Shown piece after piece: positions 54,955-64,000 of a stretch of DNA of 64,000 nucleotides. The stretch comes from Colocasia esculenta (Eukaryota > Streptophyta > Magnoliopsida > Alismatales > Araceae): contig CM024755.1 in assembly GCA_014218235.1 (NCBI GenBank), forward strand, positions 35,856,713 to 35,920,712, in the 5' to 3' direction. The notes below the pieces were generated by a model, which saw only the letters and a program-made list of their open reading frames with translations, did not search any database and was not told the DNA's origin. A program made the position numbers and the translations under genes. Numbering within the stretch: position 1 is the first letter of the stretch; every line of letters begins with the position of its first letter.

Positions 54955-55375
54955 AATGAAGGCACCATCGGTTAGGGGGTTTTTTCCCCTAACCGATGGG
55001 GCTACCATCGGTTAAGGGGGTTTTTCCCCCTTAACTGATGGTGCTTCCATCGGTTGGAGGGGGAGACCCCTCCAACCGATGGTGCTTCCATCGGTTAAGG
55101 GGAATCCCCTAACCGATGGGGCTTCCATCGGTTAGGGGTCCCCTTCAAAAAAAAAACGGAAAACAGAAAAAAAAAAAAAAAAAAGAAAACAGTAAAAAAA
55201 CACACACACACCCCTAACCGATGGTACCCCCATCGGTTAGAAGGGTGTGCCTCCCCCTAACCGATGGTACCCCCATCGGTTAGAGGGACCCCCATTCCCC
55301 TAACCGATGGAAGCCCCATCGGTTAGAGGGAATTTTCCCCTCTAACCGATGGAAGCCCCATCGGTTTGGGGACCC
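54955..55375. repeat. Chain of CCGATGG palindromes upstream of the TATA box
   Basis: About ten AACCGATGG-N5-CCATCGGTT units with self-complementary G-run/C-run spacers. An A-rich tract (about 55147-55210) corresponds to the T-rich tract in the minus-strand copy at 4518-4632. Confidence 0.85.
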
Positions 55376-55407
55376 CCCATCCCATGCAATGTAAGGGGTG
55401 CCTTCCC

Positions 55408-55417
55408 CTATAAAAGG
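55408..55417 (+). promoter_or_regulatory. LTR TATA box
   Basis: CTATAAAAGG about 35 bp after the palindrome chain; matched in the minus-strand LTRs at 4317 and 6997. Confidence 0.6.
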
Positions 55418-57147
55418 CACCCCATCCCCCCATTTCAAGGGGTCGGCCGGAGAAGGTGCTACAGCCCCCTTTGGAGAAATTGCTGTCCCCCTTCTCTCCC
55501 AAAGCCCGAGCAATAGAAAGTTTCTTCAAATTTCCAAAGCTTTCCTTCTCTCAATCCCATTTCTTGTGTGTGAGTGAAGGTATCAAATTTTTTGTATACG
55601 GCATCGGCAAACTTCTTTGGCTAAAAGTCCGCAATAGCGGCATAGGCCCCCATGGGCTATAGGTTCTAAATACCGTCCATTCTGGACATATGGTATTTTA
55701 GATACCTTTGTAATTCATGCCACCTCCCATCGAGTTTTAACTCTCCGGGATGGTGTGTTTGTGCTATATGCATATGTTTCTTAGAGGAGACTCTGCCCAA
55801 GTGGAGATTCTGCCCGAGAATATATTCATATATTCACAGATTTGCATTTTTATATATATGTTTCTTAGAGGAAACTCTGCCCAAGTGGAGATTCCGCCAA
55901 AGAACATATCTATAAAGTTCAAATCTGCGTTTATATTTATATGTTTCTTGGTGGAGATTCTGCCCAAGTGGAGATTCTGCCCAAGAACATCCTCGTATAT
56001 TCACAAATTTGCATTTTTATATATATGTTTCCTAGAGGAAACTCTGCCCAAGTGGAGATTCCGCCTAAGAACATATCTATAAAGTTCAAATTTGCCGGAT
56101 ACTCCACTCAAACAGAGATACCGATAAGAAAATATGCATAAACTGCAAGTTTGTGTTCATACACACATACTTTCTTAAGGGCAAAATCCCTTCGGGCAAA
56201 GATTCTCTGAGGACACATGGATACAAGTACACGTTCATATGAATGTATCTTCATGAAGGCATTCCGCATAAGCAAAAACTCCGCCAAACTAAATTTATGA
56301 AAATTGTGTTGATATACACACATCCAAAGAAAAAGGGACAAGACCTGAACTGTGCTCAGATATTCCAAAAAGCAGCACGAATGCATACTCACAAGAACTG
56401 TGTTCATGTGGACAGTTTCTAGAAAGGAACTTCAAGTTGACAAAAACGTCCACGGAGATATGTCCATACGTTCTCCGAAAATCATACTCATACAAGTAAA
56501 AAAAAAAAAAAAGATGAATGATGAATGAATGAAACGATGAACGAGGAGAAAGGAAATTCTGCCTCAATTCGGACTTCATTTAAAAGAAGGATGTTGTAAA
56601 AGAATATCACGTCATAAAGAAAATTGATGTAGCAACTCTTCTAATACAGAAATGCTACTTCGAATCATGACTTCCCCCAAGTTCAGAATCAAATGCACGG
56701 GTATATGCCCGTCTGCAATAATAATCCTCAGGTTTTCCAAAATAAAACCTTCAAACAACCTAAAATGACCTTTCTCCAAAAAGGAGAGGAGGGTGACCCC
56801 AAATGGGTTCACAGAAATATATCCGTTCCCTTCTTAAAAGTCATATCTCGGACTCCGTAAAAGGGGAGCCTTTTCAAAATGGAACACTCAAAGCAAAAGC
56901 ATTTCAAAAATAACCAAAAGAAAAATGATACATCATGACCAGGATTTTCTAAAAGAGTATATATTTTCTCATCCCCTTTGCTATGAATGGTATTCGGGTT
57001 AAAACTGGTGTTAAATAACACCAAGAGTCTTAACTCGATGTAAATGTAACATCGGCTCCGGTCGATGGAGACAGAGGTCCAGCACATGCTACCTCAATCA
57101 CCTGATGAGTATAGGTACGGGACTCAAGGAGTTCAGATTAAAATACG

Positions 57148-57215
57148 GCGCACCCGTCCGTTCCACGGACACCATACCCGTCCGTTCCACGGACACCACA
57201 CCCGTCCGTTCCATG
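57148..57215 (+). repeat. GTCC...GGAC palindrome array near the LTR 3' end
   Basis: Three units of CCGTCCGTTCCACGGAC with one-base variants, each a short inverted repeat. Confidence 0.75.
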
Positions 57216-57401
57216 GACACCCAAAAATACTTTCTCCGCATTGTGCGGACTCTTTCTTCTGTCTATTAGACAGACTGACACGCCCCGCAAATCCCAACAG
57301 AAAAATCCAAAGCATGTGAAATGAATACATGAACCAGATCAAATGAAATGAGCAAACAAAATCAAATGAATGATCGATGATATTTTTCCCGTGTCAACAA
57401 C

Positions 57402-57420
57402 TGGCACGCCCGGTGGGACC
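57402..57420 (+). other. Primer-binding site of element H
   Basis: TGGCACGCCCGGTGGGACC, two bases after the LTR end TGTCAACA. A related CTGGCACGCC text also occurs inside family E LTRs (about 14450, 42575). The tRNA was not identified. Confidence 0.6.
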
Positions 57421-57535
57421 TCTTCTCACCATTCATAGCAAAGGATGAGACATACGTATATTTTTCATGAAAGTCCTAATACTGATATTTTCCCTTGAAG
57501 GTACAAACAAAAAGGCAAATCATAAGCTGTTGAAG

Positions 57536-57652
57536 ATGGCCGTCACTTATGGACCACTCGCCATCAACAATCATGCCAGGTTCGGTTACCAGGCAACTCC
57601 GATCATATTTGGGGATTTTTCCAACAATTGTCGGATCCCTTCCGGCCTATGA
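57536..57652 (+). pseudogene. Stub of the gag reading frame of element H
   Basis: 39 codons starting MAVTYGPL and containing GYQATP and FGDF, in the same order as the first frame of element G (35450-35711). It stops at 57652 and no capsid or zinc-knuckle text follows before pol, so most of gag has been lost. An in-frame upstream ATG at 57467 is also possible. Confidence 0.5.
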
Positions 57653-58720
57653 ATAAGATGCTGCTCAAAAGCCTCTCTCCAACAAGTTAACAAGGAAAAT
57701 CCACGAGAGCTGTGGGCAAGCCAAAGCTCGTCCTGTTATTATCAGCAGGGGGCATCCGAATGCTCTCCAAAGGTAATACTAATAAAGGGGATTAGCCTAA
57801 CTCTGGCCAACAACATTTATTGGCTATGAGCCTAGGCAGGTCATGCCCAATCCAAATTCAAAACCATATCCAAACTCAAGCTCATGACCAACAAGCCATC
57901 AAGGCAGGTCATGTCCAATCCAAATTCAAAACCATATCCAAACTCAAGCTCATGACCAGCAACCCATCAAGGTAGGTCATGTCCAATCCAAATTCAAAAC
58001 CATATCCAAACTCAAGTTCATGACCAGCAAGCCATCAAGGCAGGTCATGTCCAATCCAAATTCAAAACCATATCCAAACTCAAGTTCATGACCAGCAAGC
58101 CATCAAGGCAGGTCATGTCCAATCCAAATTCAAAACCATATCCAAACTCAAGTTCATGACCAGCAAGCCATCAAGGCAGGTCATGTCCAATCCAAATTCA
58201 AAACCATATCCAAACTCAAGTTCATGACCAGCAAGCCATCAAGGCCGGTCATGTCCAATCTCAAATTCAAATTCCAAACCATATGCAATCCCAAAATACA
58301 TTAAAACCAAGCATCAAATATAGCCACAAACCGTCAGGGTAGGCTGAATCCGAAACCAAAATCCAATTTGAAATTCCAAAATCGTAGCCACCAAACCTCA
58401 ATGGTAGGCTGTTGAACGGCAAAAGTGTGACACGTTTATTTCAGCGGAAATTACGAAACCCATCAGATGATGGTCCGGCGACTAGCCTAGTTGAAGCCTA
58501 TTTTGGCGGATGACGGTTCAAGTCGTGAACATGATGAAAGGGGCCGTTGGGCCACGAAGATTAAATATTGGTTATCAGCAGGCCTGGTTACAATACATTA
58601 TCAGCAGCCTGCTCAGAGGCAAAAAAGTTGTGATTTAAAATGACCCCAAGGTTATTTAAGTTACAAACTTATTAGCGGGATCCTTCCCCAAAATTCAGCA
58701 GGGGAGTTCCGGCCCTTAAA
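57653..58720 (+). repeat. Gag-replacing region with a 68-bp tandem array
   Basis: Units of 68 bp (starts near 57834, 57903, 57971, 58039, 58107, 58175, 58243) with GGCAGGTCATGTCCAATCC and CAAACTCAAGTTCATGACC. Copies differ by few bases, so the array is recent. The remainder up to the pol start has no recognised coding sequence. Confidence 0.85.
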
Positions 58721-61669
58721 ATGGTGCCCGGAGTCCCGGTTAAAATGAAAGTACAAGGAGAACATGTCTCCGTCCAAAGTACGAAGCACAGAAAAATCCG
58801 GCAGCACAAGGTCTATAGACCGAGTACGAAGGACAAGTACAAAGAACAAGCTCGAGGAAGAACTCCGAGGCTTGCAAAGGCACCCTCTGATCGGGCAGAA
58901 CTCCGAGAAGTTGGGGCGATCCCCAGCAAGTTTCTCAATCGGAAAACTCCTGTCTCGGCCGTCCGGCCCACTCCGTCCGGAAGCGGCAAAGAAGAAATCG
59001 CCGCCCCGGAGGAGGATGGCCTAGGCTCGTTGTTCGAAGAAAAGCCGGACGAACAGCCAGTGGCAAGACGGGTCAACCAATTCGGGCAACCGATAAAGGC
59101 CCTGGAGGATACCGTCCCACCATTGGATCAAACCCGTGCCCGGGCTGACCGCAAAATCATACAGCATATGAAGCGGTTCCCGACCAACATCACCATATGG
59201 GATGCCATTGCCTGGAGCAAAGAGTTGAGAACGGCGCTCGTCAAAATCTTGCAAGAGCCCGAGGTCTACGAAGCTGACGTGACCGAACTCCAGGCGCAAG
59301 CCCTTGAAGCACTGGTGGCGGAGGTGACCTTTTCTGACAAGGACATGTTGTTGCCAACGTTATACCACAACCGCCCGTTGTATATGCAAGGAAAAGTCAA
59401 TGGGCACGAGCTCAACCGGATCCTGGTCGATCCCGGGGCGTCGATCAATATCATGCCTCTGAAGACTTTCAAGGCTCTGTATCTTACGCCCTACTTGCAA
59501 AGGGTAAATGATATCAGAATCGCTGGATTCAACCAGAATTCTGAGAACGCCTTGGGAAAGGTGGAAGTGCAGCTGGCCATGGACGGCCTCACTACTAAGG
59601 TCGTGTTTTACATCATCAATGCAAACACGTCTTACAAAGCCCTCCTGGGAAGACCCTGGCTCCATGAAAATCGGGTCGTCCCCTCGACTCTCCATCAATG
59701 TATAAAATACATCAAAGAAGGAGAGCAGCATACGGTCTTTGCCGACCGGGCCCCGTTCCGCCCAAATGAATGTAACCTGGCGGACGCTCAGCTATACTTC
59801 GGCGAGCCTCTCGACAGGCCAACAACTGCGTCAAAAGGCAAGGAAAAACAAAATGCCGACGCAAATCAAGCAAGCCAAGATCGGGACGAGGAAGAGCTCT
59901 TTACGGTCAACAAAGACCTCCTTGAAGCTCACCGGCTCAGTCGCCTCGCCGAATCCACCACGCCCGGGCCAAGTTGCCCAGAAAGGTGTAAAATCAACTA
60001 TGAAGCAAACGCCGTCGGCGAGGTCATCAACCGAAGCATCTCCTTGCCGCCGGCGTACATGCAGCTGCCCTTCCATAGGGAGGAGCAATGGGTGGAACGA
60101 CTAAAGACGTTCGTTGTCACCCATTACAGAACCGACAGTCTCGAAGAAGGCGAGACGCCGAAGCCGATCCTCTTCTACAAAGGAGACCCGCTTCCTTATG
60201 GGCCCCTCGAAGACGACTTCGGCTGGAGCCAAGCGACTCAAGTCGCCCCAGAACCCGTTCAAGAAATGGACGACATGCCCGAGCACATCAAGAAATTGTG
60301 CCGAAGGCAGAAGATTGCACAAATGCAAGACCCCTCGCGACGGGAGTACTTCCATCAGCTGTGGTACCCGAAGCAACTCCGAGGGCAACCTCCCTTTTGG
60401 GCAAAAGACACTCGGGGGTTGGGCTATGGTCGGGAGGCGCAATGCGAGGCCTACCATACGGTCAACACCGTTGGGCTCGCGCCCTCACCTGACCAGTGCT
60501 CTCCCGGGGGGCAATCTCCTGCCCCCGCTACAAAGCCGCAGCAGGGGGAGGCCGCCCTCGTCCCACCAAATGGGACGTCGTGCCAAGAAGCACCTCAAAG
60601 CGAAGGAAGTCATTTCTGGCCGATCACAGAAGAAGGCTTCAGATATTATGACGTCCATGTTGCTGACTCCGATGAAGAAAAGGATTTCATCGACCTGCAG
60701 CCAGCACCCCGTGAATTCGAAGACGGCGGACAAGCTACGGTCGACGAACTGGTCGAACTCGACCTCGGGGAACCAGAAGAACCTCGACCAGTCTTCGTCA
60801 GCGCTCTCCTGAACGAGGAAGAAAGACAGTCATACCGGCATCTCTTGCTGGAGTTCAAAGACTGTTTCGCGTGGACATACAAAGAAATGCCAGGCCTGGA
60901 CCCCTCCGTGGCTGAGCATGAGTTGTCCATACTCCCCGCAGCGAAGCCGGTCAAGCAGGCCCAACGGCGTATGCGCCACGAGCTGGAGCTGAAAGTAAAT
61001 GCCGAGGTGGACAGACTTCTTCAAGTCGACTTCACCGAGCCATGCATCTATCCAACGTGGCTAGCCAACATAGTGCCGGTCAAGAAAAAGAACGGCGAAG
61101 TCCGAATCTGTATCGACTACAGGGACTTGAACAAAGCTTGCCCGAAGGATGACTTCCCGGTCCCGATCACCGAAACTATGATCGACATGACCACAGGGCA
61201 TGAAGCGCTCTCCTTCATGGACGGGTCGTCAGGCTACAATCAAATCCGCATGGCACCCAAGGATAAGGGTCATACCGCCTTTAGGTCCCCCAAAGGGATC
61301 TACAACTATAAAAGAATGCCCTTCGGCCTGAAAAATGCCGGAGCCACCTATCAACGAGCCATGACCAAGATCTTCGGGGAAATGCTCCATGACTCGGTCG
61401 AGTGCTACGTTGATGATCTGGTCGTCAAGACCAAAAGGCGGGAAGATCACCTAGGCAACTTACGCCAGGTCTTCGAAAGGCTTCGCCAACATCAACTGAA
61501 GATGAACCCGATGAAGTGTGCCTTCGGCGTATCGAGCGGCAAATTCCTCGGCTTCGTTGTCAAATACCGCGGGATAGAAATTGATCCCGTCAAAATCAAG
61601 GCTATCAGAGAGCTGCTGCCGCCGAAAACCTTAACGGAGCTGAAATCTCTCCAAGGCTGGCCTACATAA
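58721..61669 (+). CDS. Gypsy pol, first part: protease and reverse transcriptase
   Basis: 982 codons. Residues 1-200 are basic and unassigned. The aspartic protease follows (LVDPGAS, Asp at about 236; ALLGRPWLH downstream). A long linker, rich in acidic residues, reaches to about residue 690. Reverse transcriptase then shows PVKKKNGEVRICIDYRDLN, PFGLKNAGATYQ and the catalytic YVDD at about 894-897. The frame ends prematurely at GWPT-stop, because AGGC, or an equivalent 4 bases (or 1 base mod 3), appears lost near 61656; the following sequence continues pol in the next frame. The polyprotein would copy element RNA into DNA in cytoplasmic particles. Confidence 0.9.
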   Translation: MVPGVPVKMKVQGEHVSVQSTKHRKIRQHKVYRPSTKDKYKEQARGRTPRLAKAPSDRAELREVGAIPSKFLNRKTPVSAVRPTPSGSGKEEIAAPEEDGLGSLFEEKPDEQPVARRVNQFGQPIKALEDTVPPLDQTRARADRKIIQHMKRFPTNITIWDAIAWSKELRTALVKILQEPEVYEADVTELQAQALEALVAEVTFSDKDMLLPTLYHNRPLYMQGKVNGHELNRILVDPGASINIMPLKTFKALYLTPYLQRVNDIRIAGFNQNSENALGKVEVQLAMDGLTTKVVFYIINANTSYKALLGRPWLHENRVVPSTLHQCIKYIKEGEQHTVFADRAPFRPNECNLADAQLYFGEPLDRPTTASKGKEKQNADANQASQDRDEEELFTVNKDLLEAHRLSRLAESTTPGPSCPERCKINYEANAVGEVINRSISLPPAYMQLPFHREEQWVERLKTFVVTHYRTDSLEEGETPKPILFYKGDPLPYGPLEDDFGWSQATQVAPEPVQEMDDMPEHIKKLCRRQKIAQMQDPSRREYFHQLWYPKQLRGQPPFWAKDTRGLGYGREAQCEAYHTVNTVGLAPSPDQCSPGGQSPAPATKPQQGEAALVPPNGTSCQEAPQSEGSHFWPITEEGFRYYDVHVADSDEEKDFIDLQPAPREFEDGGQATVDELVELDLGEPEEPRPVFVSALLNEEERQSYRHLLLEFKDCFAWTYKEMPGLDPSVAEHELSILPAAKPVKQAQRRMRHELELKVNAEVDRLLQVDFTEPCIYPTWLANIVPVKKKNGEVRICIDYRDLNKACPKDDFPVPITETMIDMTTGHEALSFMDGSSGYNQIRMAPKDKGHTAFRSPKGIYNYKRMPFGLKNAGATYQRAMTKIFGEMLHDSVECYVDDLVVKTKRREDHLGNLRQVFERLRQHQLKMNPMKCAFGVSSGKFLGFVVKYRGIEIDPVKIKAIRELLPPKTLTELKSLQGWPT

Positions 61670-64000
61670 GGCGGTTCATCTCCAACCTTGCGGGCAGATG
61701 CGCCCCCTTCAGCAAATTAATGAAAAAGGGAGCTCCATTTATATGGGACCAAGAGTGCCAAGATACTTTTGAAGAAATCAAAGAGTATCTCCTTACTCCT
61801 CCTGTCTTAGGAGCCCCGGCGAAGGACAAGCCGCTCATTCTCTACATCGCGGCCATGGAAACGTCGCTGGGAGCGCTCCTGGCACAAACAAATGAGGAAG
61901 GCAAGGAGCAACCGCTTTACTACCTCAGCAGGATGCTCGTGGGTCCGGAGCACCGATATCCCCCAGTGGAGAAGGTGTGCCTGGCATTGATATTCGCCGT
62001 CAAGAAATTACGGCACTATCTGCTAGCCCATCAGGTCAGCCTCATCTCGAGGATAGACCCGCTAAAAGCGCTCCTCACCCAACCGGTGCTGTCAGGAAGG
62101 ATGGGAAAATGGGCTCTTCTCCTCATGGAGTTCGATATCACCTTCGTCCCGAGAAAAGCAATCAAAGGGCAAGGTATGGCGGAGTTCCTGGCGGCGCATC
62201 CACTCCCAGCCGGCTCTCCCCTCGAATTCAAGCTTCCGGAGGAGGAAACGCTCTCATCCCCCCACGGGGAGGGGACCCAACAAAAAGAAGTCCCCATTCA
62301 AGAAAGTGGGAACACTCTCGCCATAGAGTTACCACACTGGGAACTCTACTTTGATGGCGCTTCCCGGGTGCTCAAGCAAACTGACGGCACCACATCTTAT
62401 ACCTCCGGAGCGGGCATTGTCCTGGTGACTCCACAAGGGGGAATACTGCACAACTCATGTGCACTCATGAAGCCATTGACCAACAATCAAGCAGAATATG
62501 AAGCGCTGATCGTGGGACTTCAACTGGCTGCCGAAATGGGCGTTAAGTGCATAAAAGTCTACGGAGACTCACAGTTGGTCATCCGTCAAGTGCTGGGGGA
62601 TTACGAAGTTCGAAAAAAGGAGCTGATCCCCTATCATGCCAAAGTAATAAAGCTCCGTGAGAGATTCTGCTTGTTCGAAATCGGACATGTCCCTAGAGGG
62701 CAAAACTCTCAGGCGGATGCGCTAGCCAAACTGGCGTCTGCTCTAAAACTCCCTCCTGAAGGGGAATTAGGCATAACTGTCCGACATAGGAGGCTGATGC
62801 CCAGTGTTCTCGAGGACGACTCCGACCTAGAAGGTGCAGAGGTCAACGCCCTCGAAGAAGAAGCCAGTCGAGAAGAAGACTGGCGCCAGCCGATCATCCA
62901 AATAAAGAACGGCTGGCTACCCCCGGGTCGGGCTGAACGAGTCCAACTCCTGCGACGGGCCGCGTCGTATCAAATAATCGGGGACCAACTATATCGGCTT
63001 GTCCATGAAAAAGACAAGTCTGTCCTCCTCCGATGTCTCTCCCCTAGAGAAGCCAAAGTCATCATGCACGAAGTCCACTCTGGACTGTGCGGAGCCCATC
63101 AAGCGGGAGACAAGATGAAAATCAACATCAAGCTAAAAGGCTTCTTCTGGCCGACTATGTACGCAGATTGCGTCCAGTACGCCCGTGCATGTCATCAATG
63201 CCAGGTCTTCAGTTCGGTGCCAAGAAAGCCGCCGAGCGAATTACATCCAACCGCCCCCACATGGCCCTTCGCCGAATGGGGAATGGATGTCGTGGGACCA
63301 TTCCCACCGTCCTCTGGCGGCCATAAGTTTATCCTAGCAGCCACCGACTATTTCTCCCGATGGGCAGAAGCAATCCCTCTCCGGGAGGTGACCGGGGTAG
63401 CCGTTGCAAAATTTGTCAAGCAACACCTGATTTACAGGTTCGGCACCCCTCATCGGATCGTATCAGATAACGGTACGCCCTTCAGAAACAAAACAACATA
63501 CGCGTTGGCAGCCAAATTCCGAATAGATTGGAGGACGTCAACGGTATACAACCCTCAAGCCAATGGTCTGGCGGAAGCCTTCAACAAGACCCTTTGCAAA
63601 CTGCTTGCCAAGATAGTCGGCAATCGCAAACGTGATTGGGGGGAGAAGGTGCACGAAGCTCTCTGGGCATACCGGACGGTCTACAAGACCCCTACGGGGT
63701 GCTCTCCTTTCTCTCTGGTGTACGGAGCTGAAGCCATGCTCCCCATCGAAATTGAAATGTCATCCTACAGGGTAGCCGTCTATACCGGTCTCCAACCCGA
63801 GGAGCGACAAGAAACTGAAAGAAGGTTGGAAGAACTGTCCGACCTAGAGGGCCAAAGGTTGGAAGCATACAAACATCTCCAATCCTATCAAGCCCGCATG
63901 ACTCGAGCCTATGACAAGCTAGTCAGGCCTCGTGTCTTCAAGAAAGGCGACCTCGTCATGGTCAAGCAAAGAGAAGTCATGGCGGGCAGATCAAGCGGCA
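61657..64000 (+). CDS. Gypsy pol, second part: RNases H and integrase (frameshifted, runs off window)
   Basis: Open to the window edge in the frame starting CTGGCCTAC at 61657. It continues reverse transcriptase directly (LAYIRRFI), then RNase H (PLYYLSRML, KLRHYLL), a second archaeal-type RNase H (LYFDGAS near 62344, NNQAEYEAL, YGDSQLV, DALAKLA near 62720) and integrase: zinc-binding HEVHSGLCGAH with C..C to 63200, then GMDVVGP (63283), SDNGTPF (63465) and GLAEAFNKTL (63568), the D, D and E. No stop occurs in this frame, so the shift at 61656 is the only visible lesion in pol. Confidence 0.88.
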   Translation, partial: MAYIRRFISNLAGRCAPFSKLMKKGAPFIWDQECQDTFEEIKEYLLTPPVLGAPAKDKPLILYIAAMETSLGALLAQTNEEGKEQPLYYLSRMLVGPEHRYPPVEKVCLALIFAVKKLRHYLLAHQVSLISRIDPLKALLTQPVLSGRMGKWALLLMEFDITFVPRKAIKGQGMAEFLAAHPLPAGSPLEFKLPEEETLSSPHGEGTQQKEVPIQESGNTLAIELPHWELYFDGASRVLKQTDGTTSYTSGAGIVLVTPQGGILHNSCALMKPLTNNQAEYEALIVGLQLAAEMGVKCIKVYGDSQLVIRQVLGDYEVRKKELIPYHAKVIKLRERFCLFEIGHVPRGQNSQADALAKLASALKLPPEGELGITVRHRRLMPSVLEDDSDLEGAEVNALEEEASREEDWRQPIIQIKNGWLPPGRAERVQLLRRAASYQIIGDQLYRLVHEKDKSVLLRCLSPREAKVIMHEVHSGLCGAHQAGDKMKINIKLKGFFWPTMYADCVQYARACHQCQVFSSVPRKPPSELHPTAPTWPFAEWGMDVVGPFPPSSGGHKFILAATDYFSRWAEAIPLREVTGVAVAKFVKQHLIYRFGTPHRIVSDNGTPFRNKTTYALAAKFRIDWRTSTVYNPQANGLAEAFNKTLCKLLAKIVGNRKRDWGEKVHEALWAYRTVYKTPTGCSPFSLVYGAEAMLPIEIEMSSYRVAVYTGLQPEERQETERRLEELSDLEGQRLEAYKHLQSYQARMTRAYDKLVRPRVFKKGDLVMVKQREVMAGRSSG

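Larger units (their letters stand above)
54878..57399 (+). repeat. 5' LTR of element H (2522 bp)
   Basis: TGTTGACATAAAA...CCCGTGTCAACA, directly followed by the PBS. In order: palindrome chain (54955-55375), TATA box (55408-55417), leader text (55440-55760), GGGCAGA-type repeats in the CTCTGCCC orientation (55770-56095), GTCC palindromes (57148-57215) and an AGACAG stem near 57260. Reference copy for the truncated LTRs at 839-9590. Confidence 0.9.
54878..64000 (+). mobile_element. Tat-type Ty3/Gypsy retrotransposon (element H), 3' end outside window
   Basis: 5' LTR 54878-57399, PBS from 57402, a gag stub (57536-57652), a 68-bp tandem array (57834-58290), and pol (58721 to the window edge) ordered protease, reverse transcriptase, RNase H, a second (archaeal-like) RNase H, integrase. 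The second RNase H before integrase marks the Tat lineage. The bases before the LTR are ACGAC, the expected target repeat. A frameshift at about 61656 and the lack of most of gag make this copy defective on its own. Confidence 0.88.

Noticed and set aside
59831..60954. Minus-strand and other-frame open reading frames within pol
   Set aside because: Shadows of the protease to reverse transcriptase frame.

Overview
This window is nuclear DNA from a seed plant with a transposon-rich genome and very large introns (a magnoliid or gymnosperm is possible, but the species cannot be read from the sequence). It holds one host gene. On the minus strand, coding exons at 54404-54609, 53645-53854, 22160-22609, 21798-22070 and 20636/20660-20989 encode the two RNase III domains and a dsRNA-binding domain of a Dicer-like protein, most like DCL4. 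The exons join in frame at GT-AG sites. One intron, 22610-53644, is about 31 kb and is filled by nested transposable elements. Upstream exons (helicase, DUF283, PAZ) are not in the window or could not be recognised.

Layout. 1-10377: several truncated or joined LTRs, mostly minus strand, of the family whose best copy is the 5' LTR at 54878-57399. 10378-14508: a long LTR of another family with a GC-rich promoter and a 29-bp minisatellite. 14509-18387: a short coding-less LTR retrotransposon (minus) carrying two hAT-type insertions. 18388-20635: AT-rich sequence 3' of the Dicer-like gene. 22610-53644: the giant intron, containing a decayed Ty3/Gypsy element (24965-about 37410, minus), a partial LTR (about 41460-42620), a 1.36-kb solo LTR (44883-51718, minus, 5-bp TSD CTTGT) split by a complete hAT transposon, and many small hAT elements. 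54878-64000: the 5' LTR, primer-binding site and pol of a Tat-type Ty3/Gypsy element (plus) that runs off the window.

The most interesting find is a hAT transposon system. The element at 46094-51562 has an exact 8-bp target duplication (CTCCGTCG), short inverted ends (CATGGTTT..GC) and a five-exon gene for a 1173-residue BED/hAT transposase that keeps the D, D and E catalytic residues plus an unusual Gly/Tyr-rich C-terminal extension. Nine small elements with related CAWGG/CCATG ends are spread over the window (11807-11928, 12379-13225, 14769-16192, 24239-24415, 27690-28536, 28589-28805, 35273-35449, 41021-41186, 43841-44142), each flanked by an 8-bp direct repeat matching at 7 or 8 positions. 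Their ends are packed with a short near-palindrome (CCGAATCGG and variants), a plausible transposase-binding array. Three variants of the motif mark three subfamilies.

A second theme is that the LTRs carry chains of short perfect palindromes: AACCGATGG-N5-CCATCGGTT just upstream of the TATA box, and GTCC...GGAC in the region before the LTR 3' end.
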